A stretch of DNA of 64,000 bases from an uncultured Clostridia bacterium (GTDB lineage: Bacteria; Bacillota; Clostridia; Oscillospirales; Ruminococcaceae): the NCBI GenBank assembly GCA_947586185.1, contig CANPXN010000003.1, forward strand, positions 105,571 to 169,570. The letters are read 5' to 3'. Of the stretch, positions 1 to 8,656 are shown piece after piece. The translations under genes and the position numbers were made by a program. A model generated the notes under the pieces. That model saw only the letters and a program-made list of their open reading frames with translations. It was not told where the DNA came from and did no database searches. The first letter of the stretch is position 1, and each line of letters begins with the position of its first letter.

Positions 1-1131
1 GACAGAGTAACATATCAGCTGAACAAAAACGCAAATCAGCCGTCAATCGAAATCTTCAGCGAGGTTGAGCCTGATCCGGATCTTACAACTGTCCGCAAGG
101 GTGTTGAAGTAATGAATTCCTTCCAGCCTGACGTAATCGTTGCTCTCGGCGGCGGTTCAGCAATGGACGCAGCTAAGGCTATGTGGCTGTTCTATGAGAA
201 CCCAGACGCTGACTTCGTTGGTATGGCTCAGAAGTTTATGGATATCCGTAAGAGAATTTACAAGTTCCCTAAGATGGGTAAAAAAGCAAAGATGGTTTCA
301 ATCCCTACAACTTCAGGTACAGGTTCTGAGGTAACATCATTCGCAGTTATCTCTGACAAGAGCAAGAACATGAAGTATCCTCTTGCTGACTACGAGCTTA
401 CACCTGATATTGCAATCGTTGATCCTGAATTTGTATACACAGTTCCAAAGAGCTCTACTGCATTTACAGGTCTTGACGTTCTGACACATGCGATCGAAGC
501 CTATGTTTCAATCCTTGCTAACGACTATACAGACGCTTTGGCGCTTCACGCAATCAAGCTTGTATTCAAGTATCTGCCTAAGTCATACGCTACAGCAGAT
601 AAGGAAGCAAGAGAAAAGATGCACAACGCTTCATGTATCGCAGGTATGGCATTCTCAAATGCATTCCTTGGCGTTAACCACTCACTGGCTCACAAGCTCG
701 GCGGTGAATTCCACATTCCTCACGGTCTTGCAAACGCATATCTGCTGCCGCACGTTATTGAGTACAACGGTCAGCCAACTCCTACAAAGCTTGCTGCATG
801 GCCAAAATATGACCACTATATGGCTCCTAAGCGCTATGCTGAAATTGCAAAGGTACTTGGCTTTGTTCCTCAGAACGCATCCGACCAGGAAGGCGTAAAG
901 GCTCTTGCAGATGCTGTAAGAAAGCTTATGACAGATGTTAATATTCCGCTTACTATAAAGGAAGCAGGAGAGCAGGATAAGAGATCTTACATTGATCCTA
1001 AGACATATGAAGATTCACTTGAGGATCTTGCATATAAGGCATTCAATGACCAGTGTACAACTGCTAACCCACGTCTGCCAAGAATTGATGAGCTCAAGCA
1101 GCTCTACATGCTGGCTTACTACGGCAAATAA
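1..1131 (+). CDS. adhE: Bifunctional aldehyde-alcohol dehydrogenase, C-terminal part (cut by window edge)
   Basis: The reading frame is open from base 1, so the gene starts outside the window and 376 codons of its 3' end are visible. They form an iron-dependent alcohol dehydrogenase domain: the nucleotide-binding GGGSAMD loop, then the metal ligands in the D-x3-H of LDVLTHAIEAY and the two histidine groups of NHSLAH and FHIPHG. The extended insert after the last ligand (TKLAAWPKYDHYMAPKRYAEIA) and the C-terminal segment are typical of AdhE rather than a stand-alone alcohol dehydrogenase. AdhE turns acetyl-CoA into ethanol with two NADH and so discharges reductant during fermentation. A strong terminator follows. 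The acetaldehyde dehydrogenase half cannot be checked here. Confidence 0.93.
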   Translation, partial: DRVTYQLNKNANQPSIEIFSEVEPDPDLTTVRKGVEVMNSFQPDVIVALGGGSAMDAAKAMWLFYENPDADFVGMAQKFMDIRKRIYKFPKMGKKAKMVSIPTTSGTGSEVTSFAVISDKSKNMKYPLADYELTPDIAIVDPEFVYTVPKSSTAFTGLDVLTHAIEAYVSILANDYTDALALHAIKLVFKYLPKSYATADKEAREKMHNASCIAGMAFSNAFLGVNHSLAHKLGGEFHIPHGLANAYLLPHVIEYNGQPTPTKLAAWPKYDHYMAPKRYAEIAKVLGFVPQNASDQEGVKALADAVRKLMTDVNIPLTIKEAGEQDKRSYIDPKTYEDSLEDLAYKAFNDQCTTANPRLPRIDELKQLYMLAYYGK

Positions 1132-1167
1132 TTAGCTTTTTTCATAATCCCCCTTTATATATTTTTA

Positions 1168-1206
1168 AATCCCGGAAAGGTTTCTCTGCCTTTCCGGGAT
1201 TTTTTA
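1168..1206 (+). terminator. Rho-independent terminator of adhE
   Basis: A 13-bp arm (1168-1180, core CCCGGAAAGG) pairs with 1189-1201 around an 8-nt loop and runs into a T-tract. Confidence 0.92.
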
Positions 1207-1208
1207 TA

Positions 1209-1290
1209 GGCAACACCACACGAAGATTGTACACAAATTTGCAAGCAAAGTGTGTGCAAAGCAGTCAGGCGTACTTTGTGCAGTGTTGCC
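1209..1290. repeat. 82-bp inverted-repeat element ending in GGCAACAC/GTGTTGCC
   Basis: The stretch begins GGCAACACCACACGAAGATT and ends with the reverse complement GTGTTGCC; the interior is imperfectly palindromic. Its left end is shared, with a few differences, by the sequence starting at 34314 (GGCAACACCGCACAAAGATT), so it looks like a dispersed noncoding repeat. No open reading frame of note lies inside. Confidence 0.6.
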
Positions 1291-1332
1291 ATAATGTAAA
1301 CTGATAATTACATAAACGCAACTACACAGATG

Positions 1333-1361
1333 TTGACAGAAATTTTCATCAATGGTATAAT
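1333..1361 (+). promoter_or_regulatory. Consensus promoter for the LRR-dockerin gene
   Basis: TTGACA (1333-1338), 17-nt spacer, TATAAT (1356-1361), both hexamers perfect. Transcription would start about 40 nt before the start codon at 1409. Confidence 0.9.
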
Positions 1362-1408
1362 TAGATTCAAAGACAACTCATCCGTTTAACTATAAGATTG
1401 GAGAAAAT

Positions 1409-2875
1409 ATGAAAAGGTTTTTTAGAATTATTACCGTGCTTTGCTCAATTGCGATCATTATATCCATAGGAGGAGTATTCCCCGCTTCGGGAGAGGAAGA
1501 GTGCAGCGGAATCCTCACTATCGCTCCCGGAAAAACCGTTCCGGGAGGAACCTGCACCATGAGCCTCTCCTTAACTGGTACAGATATTGAATTTGAGTAC
1601 TTTACATTTAGTCTTGACATGGAACTGCCGGGAAAATTAATGTACGCAGACGGCAGTGAAATGGGCGTAAGCAATAGCTATAGCTCCATACATTTTTATA
1701 GGATCTATCCCGGTTCAAAATCAGTGCTGTATATAACTGTTCCCGGCGATCTTAAACAGGGCGATAAATTTCCTCTGAAAATCACCAAAACCTTTGGCTA
1801 TACCACAGACGGAACTAAATACAGCCTTACGCCTAAGGATTCATATGTTGAAATAACAGCTAAAAGCAGCAGCTATGAACTTCAATATGAAAATTATTAC
1901 AGTGATACGGTCAAGGTGGTCGGCTGTACGGGATATCCCGAAAGCGTTGTTATTCCGGAAACGTATAACGGAGTCAAGGTCAGCTGCATTGACAGAAACG
2001 CTTTTGAGTATCAAAGTCAGCTCAAGTCCATTACGCTCCCTGACACATTAGAGCTGATATGTCAATATGCATTTAATGGCTGCTCACAGCTTTCGGAAAT
2101 AAGCTTTCCAAGCAGCCTTAAGGGAATTGAGCAATGCGCCTTTTCAAAGTCAGGACTGACAAAGGCGGTTTTTCCATATGGAATAAATAAGATCGGATCG
2201 AGAGCATTTTATAAGTGTCAAGATCTAAGCTATATATATCTTCCAAAAAGCATAACGCTTATAGAGTCAAGTGCATTCTATGACTGTAATTTCCTTGAAA
2301 GAGTCGTTGCAAAATGCGACCCGGAGATCGAAAGTCAAGCATTACCACTCAAATCATTTCTCAACAAAAATCTGACTATCTACGGCAAACCGGGAAGTTC
2401 CTTTGAAAAGCTTGCAAATGAGGAGAGCTTTGACTTCAAGCCGCTCTACACAACGTCTCTTGACGTAGTACACAACGCTTTTGAGGAACGCCAATCACTT
2501 ATTAGAACACTTATGAAGGTCATGTATTATACTGGTGAAGAAGTATCTGATTATGATTATACTGTCAAGGATAACGTTGCTTCTGTTTCCGTTGACGGAA
2601 CCGTATACCACAGTATTACCTTTGTAAAACGCGGAGATGTAAACGGCGATGGCAAGATCACTGCCGAAGATGCATCCCTTGCATTCAGCGAATATAAGAG
2701 AATGTATAAGGGCCAGCCGCAAAAGCTCAGCGATTCAGAAATATATGCCGCAAACGTTGACGGAGATACTTCGCAGGATAATAAGCTTACCGCAAAGGAT
2801 GCCTCATACATTTTCTCCTACTACAAGGAAGAATACAAAAACGGAACGGCAAGCTTTCCATTTTTAAAACAATAG
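1409..2875 (+). CDS. Secreted leucine-rich-repeat protein with C-terminal dockerin
   Basis: The 488-residue protein opens with a signal peptide (about residues 1-28). Residues about 30-150 form a beta-rich region whose APGKTVPGG start and spacing recall a cohesin-like fold, though this is only a resemblance. Next come BspA-type leucine-rich repeats (about 170-320; units such as IDRNAFEYQSQLKSITLPDT). The C-terminus (about 409-478) is a type I dockerin with two calcium loops, GDVNGDGKITAEDAS and NVDGDTSQDNKLTAKDAS; the second loop carries about four extra residues. The dockerin would plug the protein into a cohesin scaffold at the cell surface, where the LRR part probably binds proteins or other cells. 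The start is set by a GGAG site. It stands alone between its own promoter and a terminator. Confidence 0.88.
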   Translation: MKRFFRIITVLCSIAIIISIGGVFPASGEEECSGILTIAPGKTVPGGTCTMSLSLTGTDIEFEYFTFSLDMELPGKLMYADGSEMGVSNSYSSIHFYRIYPGSKSVLYITVPGDLKQGDKFPLKITKTFGYTTDGTKYSLTPKDSYVEITAKSSSYELQYENYYSDTVKVVGCTGYPESVVIPETYNGVKVSCIDRNAFEYQSQLKSITLPDTLELICQYAFNGCSQLSEISFPSSLKGIEQCAFSKSGLTKAVFPYGINKIGSRAFYKCQDLSYIYLPKSITLIESSAFYDCNFLERVVAKCDPEIESQALPLKSFLNKNLTIYGKPGSSFEKLANEESFDFKPLYTTSLDVVHNAFEERQSLIRTLMKVMYYTGEEVSDYDYTVKDNVASVSVDGTVYHSITFVKRGDVNGDGKITAEDASLAFSEYKRMYKGQPQKLSDSEIYAANVDGDTSQDNKLTAKDASYIFSYYKEEYKNGTASFPFLKQ

Positions 2876-2912
2876 AAAAAAATCCATGCGCTCACTGAAC
2901 GCATGGATTTTT
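2876..2912. terminator. Bidirectional terminator between convergent genes
   Basis: AAATCCATGCG and CGCATGGATTT arms flank a short loop, with A-run before and T-run after, so it can serve the LRR-dockerin gene (plus) and the SCP2 gene (minus). Confidence 0.88.
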
Positions 2913-2923
2913 CTTTGCAAAAA

Positions 2924-3268
2924 TTACTTTTTCTTATTCTTTCCAACAGCCTCAAGAACCTTCTGAAATTCAAGAGCCTTTTCGATGCTTCTCTCGATTT
3001 TCAGTCTTCCGGTAGTAAATGCTGCTACCGGATTCAAAGAACCGTCCGCAAGCTTGAAAAAGTTTTTGGCGGAAGCTATAAGCTTACAGTCATGGTCGTG
3101 GTAGTCATAAGGCTCTACGGCTATTTTTCCGTCGTTTACCTCAATATAAAACGTACCGCTGCCATCACCCTTGATAAACACTTCAACGGCAAGATGACCC
3201 TTATAATCAATATCTCCGCACTGTGTTAGATATTCCTTTGTTTTGGAAAAAATTTCTTCAAAATTCAT
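2924..3268 (-). CDS. SCP2 sterol-binding-like domain protein
   Basis: A 114-residue soluble protein made of a single SCP2-type fold. Family features are the strand-rich core (GTFYIEVNDGKIAVEPYDY) followed by DCKLIASAKNFFKLADGSLNP and the closing TTGRLKIERS helix. SCP2 domains hold hydrophobic ligands such as acyl chains in a tunnel; in bacteria their substrates are mostly unknown. It is the last gene of the five-gene minus-strand operon, 15 nt after the DHHW gene, and the shared terminator follows. Next to an acyltransferase pair, an acyl-carrier or lipid-binding role is an attractive but unproven inference. Assignment to the fold is fairly sure; function is not. Confidence 0.78.
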   Translation of the reverse strand: MNFEEIFSKTKEYLTQCGDIDYKGHLAVEVFIKGDGSGTFYIEVNDGKIAVEPYDYHDHDCKLIASAKNFFKLADGSLNPVAAFTTGRLKIERSIEKALEFQKVLEAVGKNKKK

Positions 3269-3283
3269 ATAATTATCCTTTCA

Positions 3284-5503
3284 TTAATCCGGTACAAGAT
3301 ACCAATTACCATTCTCGTCAAATTCATAATGAGAACCCTGAGGCGTTTCAAGACATCCATCCGCATTCTGATTACCGCCGCCTCCTTCAGGCTCCTGCTG
3401 TACAGGTTCTTGCTGAACAGGTTCCTGTACTGGCTCTTGCTGCACTGGTTCTTGCTGAGCAGGTTCCTGAACGGCAGGCACATCATAGCCGCCTGAGCTG
3501 CCGCCCTGATCGTTATTCTGCTGTTCCTTTGCCTTTCTTTCTTCCTCAGCCTTACGCTCCTCTTCTTCTTTTTTCTGCTCCTCTTCTTCCTCTTTCTGTT
3601 TTTTCTCATCTTCCTCCTTCCGGCGCTTTTCTTCCTCAGCCTTTTTCCATGCGCTTTCTTCATCTGCGCTTGTATTTATAAGTATTTTCTGAGCAAAGCT
3701 GAGATATTCAACATAAGCGTAATTTTCAGTGCTGTAAAGAGAAACACTTCCGGTATCGTAAAGTGGCACTCCGGAAACAGTCTGACTTTTTCCACCTTTA
3801 TAGGTAATTTTAAAGTCATACTCAGAGCCGCCCTCTCTTTCAAAAGGAGCGGAAAGCCTTACCTTTTCAGAGGCTGCAATACTTTCGCCTCCAAGGAGCT
3901 TGCTTCCCCAGTTCTTTTCGCCGGATTTGCGTATCTGAATCTCAGTTATATCCTTTCCTGAATTGTTCAGAATAAACACTGCCTCACCGTCTTTACTTCC
4001 AACAGCCCTAAACTCGCTGCTGTCAGAAAAAGCATACTGCGCCGATGAATCACGAATGACAGGTTCTTCCCTTACAGCCGAGAAATTAGCTGTATCGCTA
4101 TCTTTCCATACGCTTTTATCAGTTTTTACACAAACTGTTTTATCACCATTCTTAACAAGAATATTAGTTATAACTTCTCCCTCCGGAACGTTTTCAGGTC
4201 TGAGATAGAACTGATAGTCATAATCGCTTTCACCGGAGGAAATACAAAATGCTTCATAGCATTCGGATTTTCCATTTTCGCCCTTTATTTCAGCATAGAT
4301 CATGGAATCATCTGTTACAAAGCCTTTGTCGATACTTCCCATAGCCATAAACAGTCCGTCGATAAGTCCGCTGTGGAAAGTAGTGCTGCTTTCGGTTTCG
4401 GTGTCCGCAGCTACTCCCTCAGCCTTCGGCGCTTCCATAGCCGGAGCTTTATCTGCAAGCTTTCCGATATTTCTTTCAACAAGCTCAATTATGATGACAT
4501 CCGGATCATATTTTTCCGTATCACGCTCTAAATAATAAGGCTGATACTTTGAAAATGCCGCCTGTGAAAACTCCCCTGCCATAAAAGGCATAAGAGTATT
4601 TGTAAAGGAATCCCTATACATAAGAAGACTTCCAGACCCGGAGGGGCTTACTGTCAGAGAAAAGTCCGAATCGACCTTAGCATCCTTGCTTACAAATTCA
4701 TAATCAAACACAGGATCATAATACTGATTTTCCTCAGGCTTTGCAAGCTCCGGATAAATCATATCCGCAAGATCCCCCACATAATCGCAGCAAACTTCCT
4801 TTTCAGCGCTGCTATAGGTATTATGTGGAACCTCCGCAGCATCCATTATTGCATTATACGCAAGCTTTGCGCCATCATTATTCCAATGAGAGTCCCTCTT
4901 GAGATACAGCGTTTCGCCACTGCTTTTAAAAAGGCTGTAAAGGTCAGCATAGTTGACCTCCATTTCCAAAAGCTCTTCAGAAAACCTTTCAAGGTTTGAT
5001 GCCGAATCAGCTTCCTTATAATAATACGGCATGTACTCGCCATAAAGACTGTTTTTGTTGGCAGGCACTGTAAATACAAACTTACGTCCCTGAGCCTCAG
5101 CCGATTTCTGCATCAGTGAAACATTATGAGCCATGTTAAAAATTTTTCTGTCCGAATACTGGTTAGTTCCCCTGTAATCGTCAAGGGAAAGCGAAGTAAA
5201 AAGCCATCCGTCCTTACCGGTTACGATCTCACTTGTCTGAGATACCCCAAAAAGATCGGACATAAGCTTTCCGTTAACAGAAACCATTTGCTGTCTGAAC
5301 GCAAAGTTTTCTTCAAACCATGCACCCATATCCGTTAAGTAACTGCTGTTTATCTTTCCTTTGCTGCTAAGCTCCGGAAACGCAAGCTTATCCTTGTTCT
5401 CCGTACTTTGCTGCATACCGGCAAATTTTATTAATACCAGAGGAACAAGGCATACAAGCATTACTATTATAATGTAAAGATAATTTAAACGCTTCTTTTC
5501 CAT
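3284..5503 (-). CDS. DHHW/AlgJ-like membrane-anchored SGNH protein, partner of MBOAT acyltransferase
   Basis: A 739-residue protein with one N-terminal membrane segment (about residues 8-28) and an extracellular body. The SGNH-type motifs of the AlgJ/AlgX/DHHW family are visible: KRDSHWNNDGA supplies the Asp and His, and MYRDSFTN supplies the candidate nucleophilic Ser. Such proteins take acyl groups delivered through the membrane by an MBOAT channel and put them on an exported polymer. Beyond the usual domain there is a beta-rich region, a strongly charged Glu/Lys/Arg segment (about 615-665, likely coiled coil or extended helix), QEPVQ-type proline-glutamine repeats, and a short tail ending NGNWYLVPD. 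The charged and repeat parts look like a wall-spanning spacer. It lies 12 nt after the MBOAT gene. The acyl donor and target polymer cannot be read from sequence. Confidence 0.82.
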   Translation of the reverse strand: MEKKRLNYLYIIIVMLVCLVPLVLIKFAGMQQSTENKDKLAFPELSSKGKINSSYLTDMGAWFEENFAFRQQMVSVNGKLMSDLFGVSQTSEIVTGKDGWLFTSLSLDDYRGTNQYSDRKIFNMAHNVSLMQKSAEAQGRKFVFTVPANKNSLYGEYMPYYYKEADSASNLERFSEELLEMEVNYADLYSLFKSSGETLYLKRDSHWNNDGAKLAYNAIMDAAEVPHNTYSSAEKEVCCDYVGDLADMIYPELAKPEENQYYDPVFDYEFVSKDAKVDSDFSLTVSPSGSGSLLMYRDSFTNTLMPFMAGEFSQAAFSKYQPYYLERDTEKYDPDVIIIELVERNIGKLADKAPAMEAPKAEGVAADTETESSTTFHSGLIDGLFMAMGSIDKGFVTDDSMIYAEIKGENGKSECYEAFCISSGESDYDYQFYLRPENVPEGEVITNILVKNGDKTVCVKTDKSVWKDSDTANFSAVREEPVIRDSSAQYAFSDSSEFRAVGSKDGEAVFILNNSGKDITEIQIRKSGEKNWGSKLLGGESIAASEKVRLSAPFEREGGSEYDFKITYKGGKSQTVSGVPLYDTGSVSLYSTENYAYVEYLSFAQKILINTSADEESAWKKAEEEKRRKEEDEKKQKEEEEEQKKEEEERKAEEERKAKEQQNNDQGGSSGGYDVPAVQEPAQQEPVQQEPVQEPVQQEPVQQEPEGGGGNQNADGCLETPQGSHYEFDENGNWYLVPD

Positions 5504-5515
5504 AGCTCCTCCTTT

Positions 5516-6919
5516 TTAAAATCTGAAATAAATAAACGGATTATACGTTCCGCCAGCAAGACTCAGCATACATATTATCAGCAGACACGGCGAGATCACA
5601 TAAGTGATACCGTTCACAATCATCGCAGTTCGTCCGCTGTTGATAAGCCTATTTATAATAAAGTTCTTTACAGGGAATGAAAGTACACATGCCACAGCAA
5701 GGGTTATTATAAACAAAGGCGTAAGCTGAGCTGAAAACACGCTCATTGCATCTGATGAAAACTCAAAGCCGGAAAACATTTTTCCTATCATTGAAACGCC
5801 CTGAGTAATCGTATCCGCACGGAAAATCACAAATCCCACGCATACAACTAAAATCGCATATATATGCTTTAGTATTTTCGGCGCTTTAAGCTTCGGTACA
5901 AACTCCTCAAGGAGCATGAAGAAGCCGTTGTAAAGACCCCATATAATAAACGTCCAGTTTGCGCCATGCCAGAATCCTGTACAGAAAAATACAATAAGCT
6001 TATTTACACAGGTCCTTGACTTGCCCTTACGGTTACCTCCGAGAGGTATGTAGAGATATTCCTTGAACCAAGTGGAAAGGGATATGTGCCATCTTCTCCA
6101 GAAATCCCGTATGCTCAGAGCGCTGTAAGGATAATTAAAGTTTTCTCTGAACTCAAAGCCGAACATCTGTCCAAGACCGATCGCCATATCACTGTAGCCG
6201 CTGAAATCATAGTATATCTGCATCATATATGCAAGAGCAGCAGCCCATGCTGTAAGAATATTTATATCATCAGAGCCAAGAGCAAATATATTGTCAGCAG
6301 TCAGAGCCATTGTATTGGCAATAAGCACCTTTTTGGAAAGACCTATAACAAACCTGCGAAGACCCATTGCCGTTTTAAGAGCAGTTTGTTCACGGCATCC
6401 TATCTGCTTTTCAATATCGTGATACTTTATAATTGGTCCGGCTATAAGCTGTGGGAAGAATGAAATATACAGCAGAACTTTAGCAAAGTTCTTCTGAGGA
6501 GCAACATCCTGTCTGTAAACATCAATAACATAGGACAGAGCTTGGAATGTAAAGAACGAAATTCCCACAGGAAGCTTTATATCAGGCACATTAAGATGCA
6601 GACCTAAAATATTGTTTATTGATTCAACAAAGAATCCGGAATACTTGAAAACTCCAAGCATTCCAAGATTCAGTATAACTGAAACAATAACCGCAGCCTT
6701 TCTTCCCCTCTTATCAGGACCGCACAACAGCCCGAAAATATAATTCATACATATACTGAAAAGCATAAGTATAATATAGACCGGCTCTCCATATGCGTAG
6801 AAGACAAGGCTTGCAATTATAAGGAGTATGTTTTTCCCTTTAAGTCCGGGTATTATTGAATAGCAGATAAATACCAGAGGGAAGAACACACATAAAAATA
6901 CTAATGAACTGAAAACCAT
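5516..6919 (-). CDS. MBOAT-family membrane O-acyltransferase (AlgI/PatA-like)
   Basis: The 467-residue protein has about ten membrane helices and the MBOAT signatures: RDFWRRWHISLSTWFKEYLYIPLGG and, 30 or so residues later, the catalytic histidine in FFCTGFWHGANWTFIIWG. AlgI/PatA-like proteins move acetyl groups across the membrane for O-acetylation of polysaccharides or peptidoglycan, working with an extracellular SGNH partner, which here is the next gene. It starts 4 nt after the stop of the transglutaminase-like gene and has no clear ribosome site of its own, suggesting translational coupling. Family and role in a two-component acyl-transfer pathway are well supported; the substrate is unknown. 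Confidence 0.9.
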   Translation of the reverse strand: MVFSSLVFLCVFFPLVFICYSIIPGLKGKNILLIIASLVFYAYGEPVYIILMLFSICMNYIFGLLCGPDKRGRKAAVIVSVILNLGMLGVFKYSGFFVESINNILGLHLNVPDIKLPVGISFFTFQALSYVIDVYRQDVAPQKNFAKVLLYISFFPQLIAGPIIKYHDIEKQIGCREQTALKTAMGLRRFVIGLSKKVLIANTMALTADNIFALGSDDINILTAWAAALAYMMQIYYDFSGYSDMAIGLGQMFGFEFRENFNYPYSALSIRDFWRRWHISLSTWFKEYLYIPLGGNRKGKSRTCVNKLIVFFCTGFWHGANWTFIIWGLYNGFFMLLEEFVPKLKAPKILKHIYAILVVCVGFVIFRADTITQGVSMIGKMFSGFEFSSDAMSVFSAQLTPLFIITLAVACVLSFPVKNFIINRLINSGRTAMIVNGITYVISPCLLIICMLSLAGGTYNPFIYFRF

Positions 6920-6923
6920 ACCA

Positions 6924-8654
6924 CTATGACTTTATGTATGTTGTTCCTATATTACCGTATGTGGTCATATAGTACTTGCTGTGACCTGTTTCATATTTCA
7001 AATCTGGGTCACATACATAAATTGTTCCTTTCTGATTGATCTCACACCAGCCATGAGGCAAAAATCCGCCTGCACGGGCAGTAACAAGTCCTGTAACTAT
7101 TTTTGCGTCATATCCAAGCTCACGGGCAAGGAACATAAACTCAGCTGCAAATCTATAGCAGTTACCCTGATGATTTGTAAGCATCTCATAGGCATAATCC
7201 ATTTCCCAGCCCTCATACTTTGAAAATGAATTGTATCTCTTATATGAGTTGGAATTTACCGTATAGTCAAAGCATGCCTTGAGCTTCTCGCTGCTTGTGG
7301 TACAGTTTTTTGTCTGAGCGGCAACTACGCTCTGCACTTTTCTTTTAAGGTCTGCCGCCTTTTTGCCAAGAGTTCCGTCCTTTTCGATTTTATAATAGTC
7401 AACATAGGTGTTCTTTGCCATTGTTCCGTCATCGTTAAAGTAATAGAACTTATCATTTATTTCCTGCCAGCCCTTGTAATCCTTTACGACAACCTTTTTG
7501 GAATAAGACCATGTTCCGTAATACTTCTTACCGTCAACTATTTTGTATGCCCTTACATGAACATAATACTTTGTTCCGCATTTAAGGCCTGTAATTTCCT
7601 TTGAAACAGTACTGTTCTTATCAATATTTATATAGGCGGAAGCTGACTCCTCATATGTAGTTGAGGTTGTATACTGTAGCTGATAGCCGTCAGCCGTCGC
7701 ATCCTTTTCCCATTTTGCAACAGCCTTTCCGTTCATACTTGATGTAAAGCTGCTCATTACCTGCTTTTTAGGAACGATTATAAATGTTTTTGAAACTGAG
7801 CCTGTATAGCTGCCGATACCAGTAAGCGTAACTCTTGCCTGACCGGTATTTACATTATCTGTGTATTTAACGGTATAATCCTTACCCTCCGTAAGCGTTA
7901 AATCTCCCCATGTAACATTAAAATCCTGATTAATTGCACTTCCGGTATAGGCTTTATTTTTTATTCCGGTAATAGCAGCGTTTTTTATATTGCATGGGGC
8001 GATGCTATATTTAAGAGAGCTTTTACCCTCGTAGTTACCTAAATATGTAACGATCATATTCTTATCGCCAATACCTGTTATATCGTGAGAAACCGAAACA
8101 GTAAAGTCCGTACCCTCCACAAGCTCCTTATCTCCGCTTTTTACTGAAACGGCAGGCACATGCTCCTTACCGTCATATTCAAAGCTTGACTGCAAAAGAA
8201 CCGCCTCAATAAGCTCTGAACGTCTTGGCGCAATTTCAAAGGGTATGGTAACTGAACCGCAAAATCCTTCTGTACCGGTAATTACCGCTGTAGCCGTTCC
8301 GGCATTTATATTATTGCTGTATTCCACAGTGTATTCCGACTTTGGAACATCATGTCCTTGATATAAAACTGATACCTCGGGAGTTTTTTCCTCTCCATCA
8401 TAAATGCAGTTTTCATCATCTATTTTTATGGTGCAGTTTTCGATCTGCGCCAACGTAGAAGCTTCGGCATCATTCTCCGACAGTTCTGCTTCGGCAGCTT
8501 CAGAAGGCTCTGTGGATTCCTCAGACGAAATTACCGTTTCCTCAGCCGATGCAGAGAAAGAACCGCTGTTCAATGTCAAAGCAGCACCCGAAGCGGCAAT
8601 GATAAGAGCAGCTGCGCCAATCAATGCTTTTTTCATAGCTTTTATTCCGCACAT
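6924..8654 (-). CDS. Secreted transglutaminase-like protein with Ig-like, fibronectin and wall-binding modules
   Basis: A 576-residue exported protein. After a signal peptide (about residues 7-37) and an acidic Ser/Glu-rich stretch come three Ig-like repeats of the kind built around YDG and EYSNNINAGTATAVITG (about 75-300), a fibronectin III-like domain (about 305-395), a choline/wall-binding-type repeat (GWQEINDKFYYFNDDGTMAKN) and a C-terminal transglutaminase-like domain. In that domain Cys499 (GNCYRFAAEF), His534 (LPHGWCEI) and Asp549 (YVCDPDLKY) form a complete papain-like triad, so it may be an active peptidase or cross-linking enzyme on the cell surface. The GGAG site 10 nt upstream fits the first ATG rather than the Met six codons later. 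It follows the LRR-dockerin gene by 2 nt. Confidence 0.85.
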   Translation of the reverse strand: MCGIKAMKKALIGAAALIIAASGAALTLNSGSFSASAEETVISSEESTEPSEAAEAELSENDAEASTLAQIENCTIKIDDENCIYDGEEKTPEVSVLYQGHDVPKSEYTVEYSNNINAGTATAVITGTEGFCGSVTIPFEIAPRRSELIEAVLLQSSFEYDGKEHVPAVSVKSGDKELVEGTDFTVSVSHDITGIGDKNMIVTYLGNYEGKSSLKYSIAPCNIKNAAITGIKNKAYTGSAINQDFNVTWGDLTLTEGKDYTVKYTDNVNTGQARVTLTGIGSYTGSVSKTFIIVPKKQVMSSFTSSMNGKAVAKWEKDATADGYQLQYTTSTTYEESASAYINIDKNSTVSKEITGLKCGTKYYVHVRAYKIVDGKKYYGTWSYSKKVVVKDYKGWQEINDKFYYFNDDGTMAKNTYVDYYKIEKDGTLGKKAADLKRKVQSVVAAQTKNCTTSSEKLKACFDYTVNSNSYKRYNSFSKYEGWEMDYAYEMLTNHQGNCYRFAAEFMFLARELGYDAKIVTGLVTARAGGFLPHGWCEINQKGTIYVCDPDLKYETGHSKYYMTTYGNIGTTYIKS

Positions 8655-8656
8655 AA

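Noticed and set aside
3223..3681. Open frames of over 130 codons opposite or beside the DHHW gene tail
   Set aside because: They are shadows of the low-complexity Glu/Lys and QEP-repeat coding sequence in other frames.
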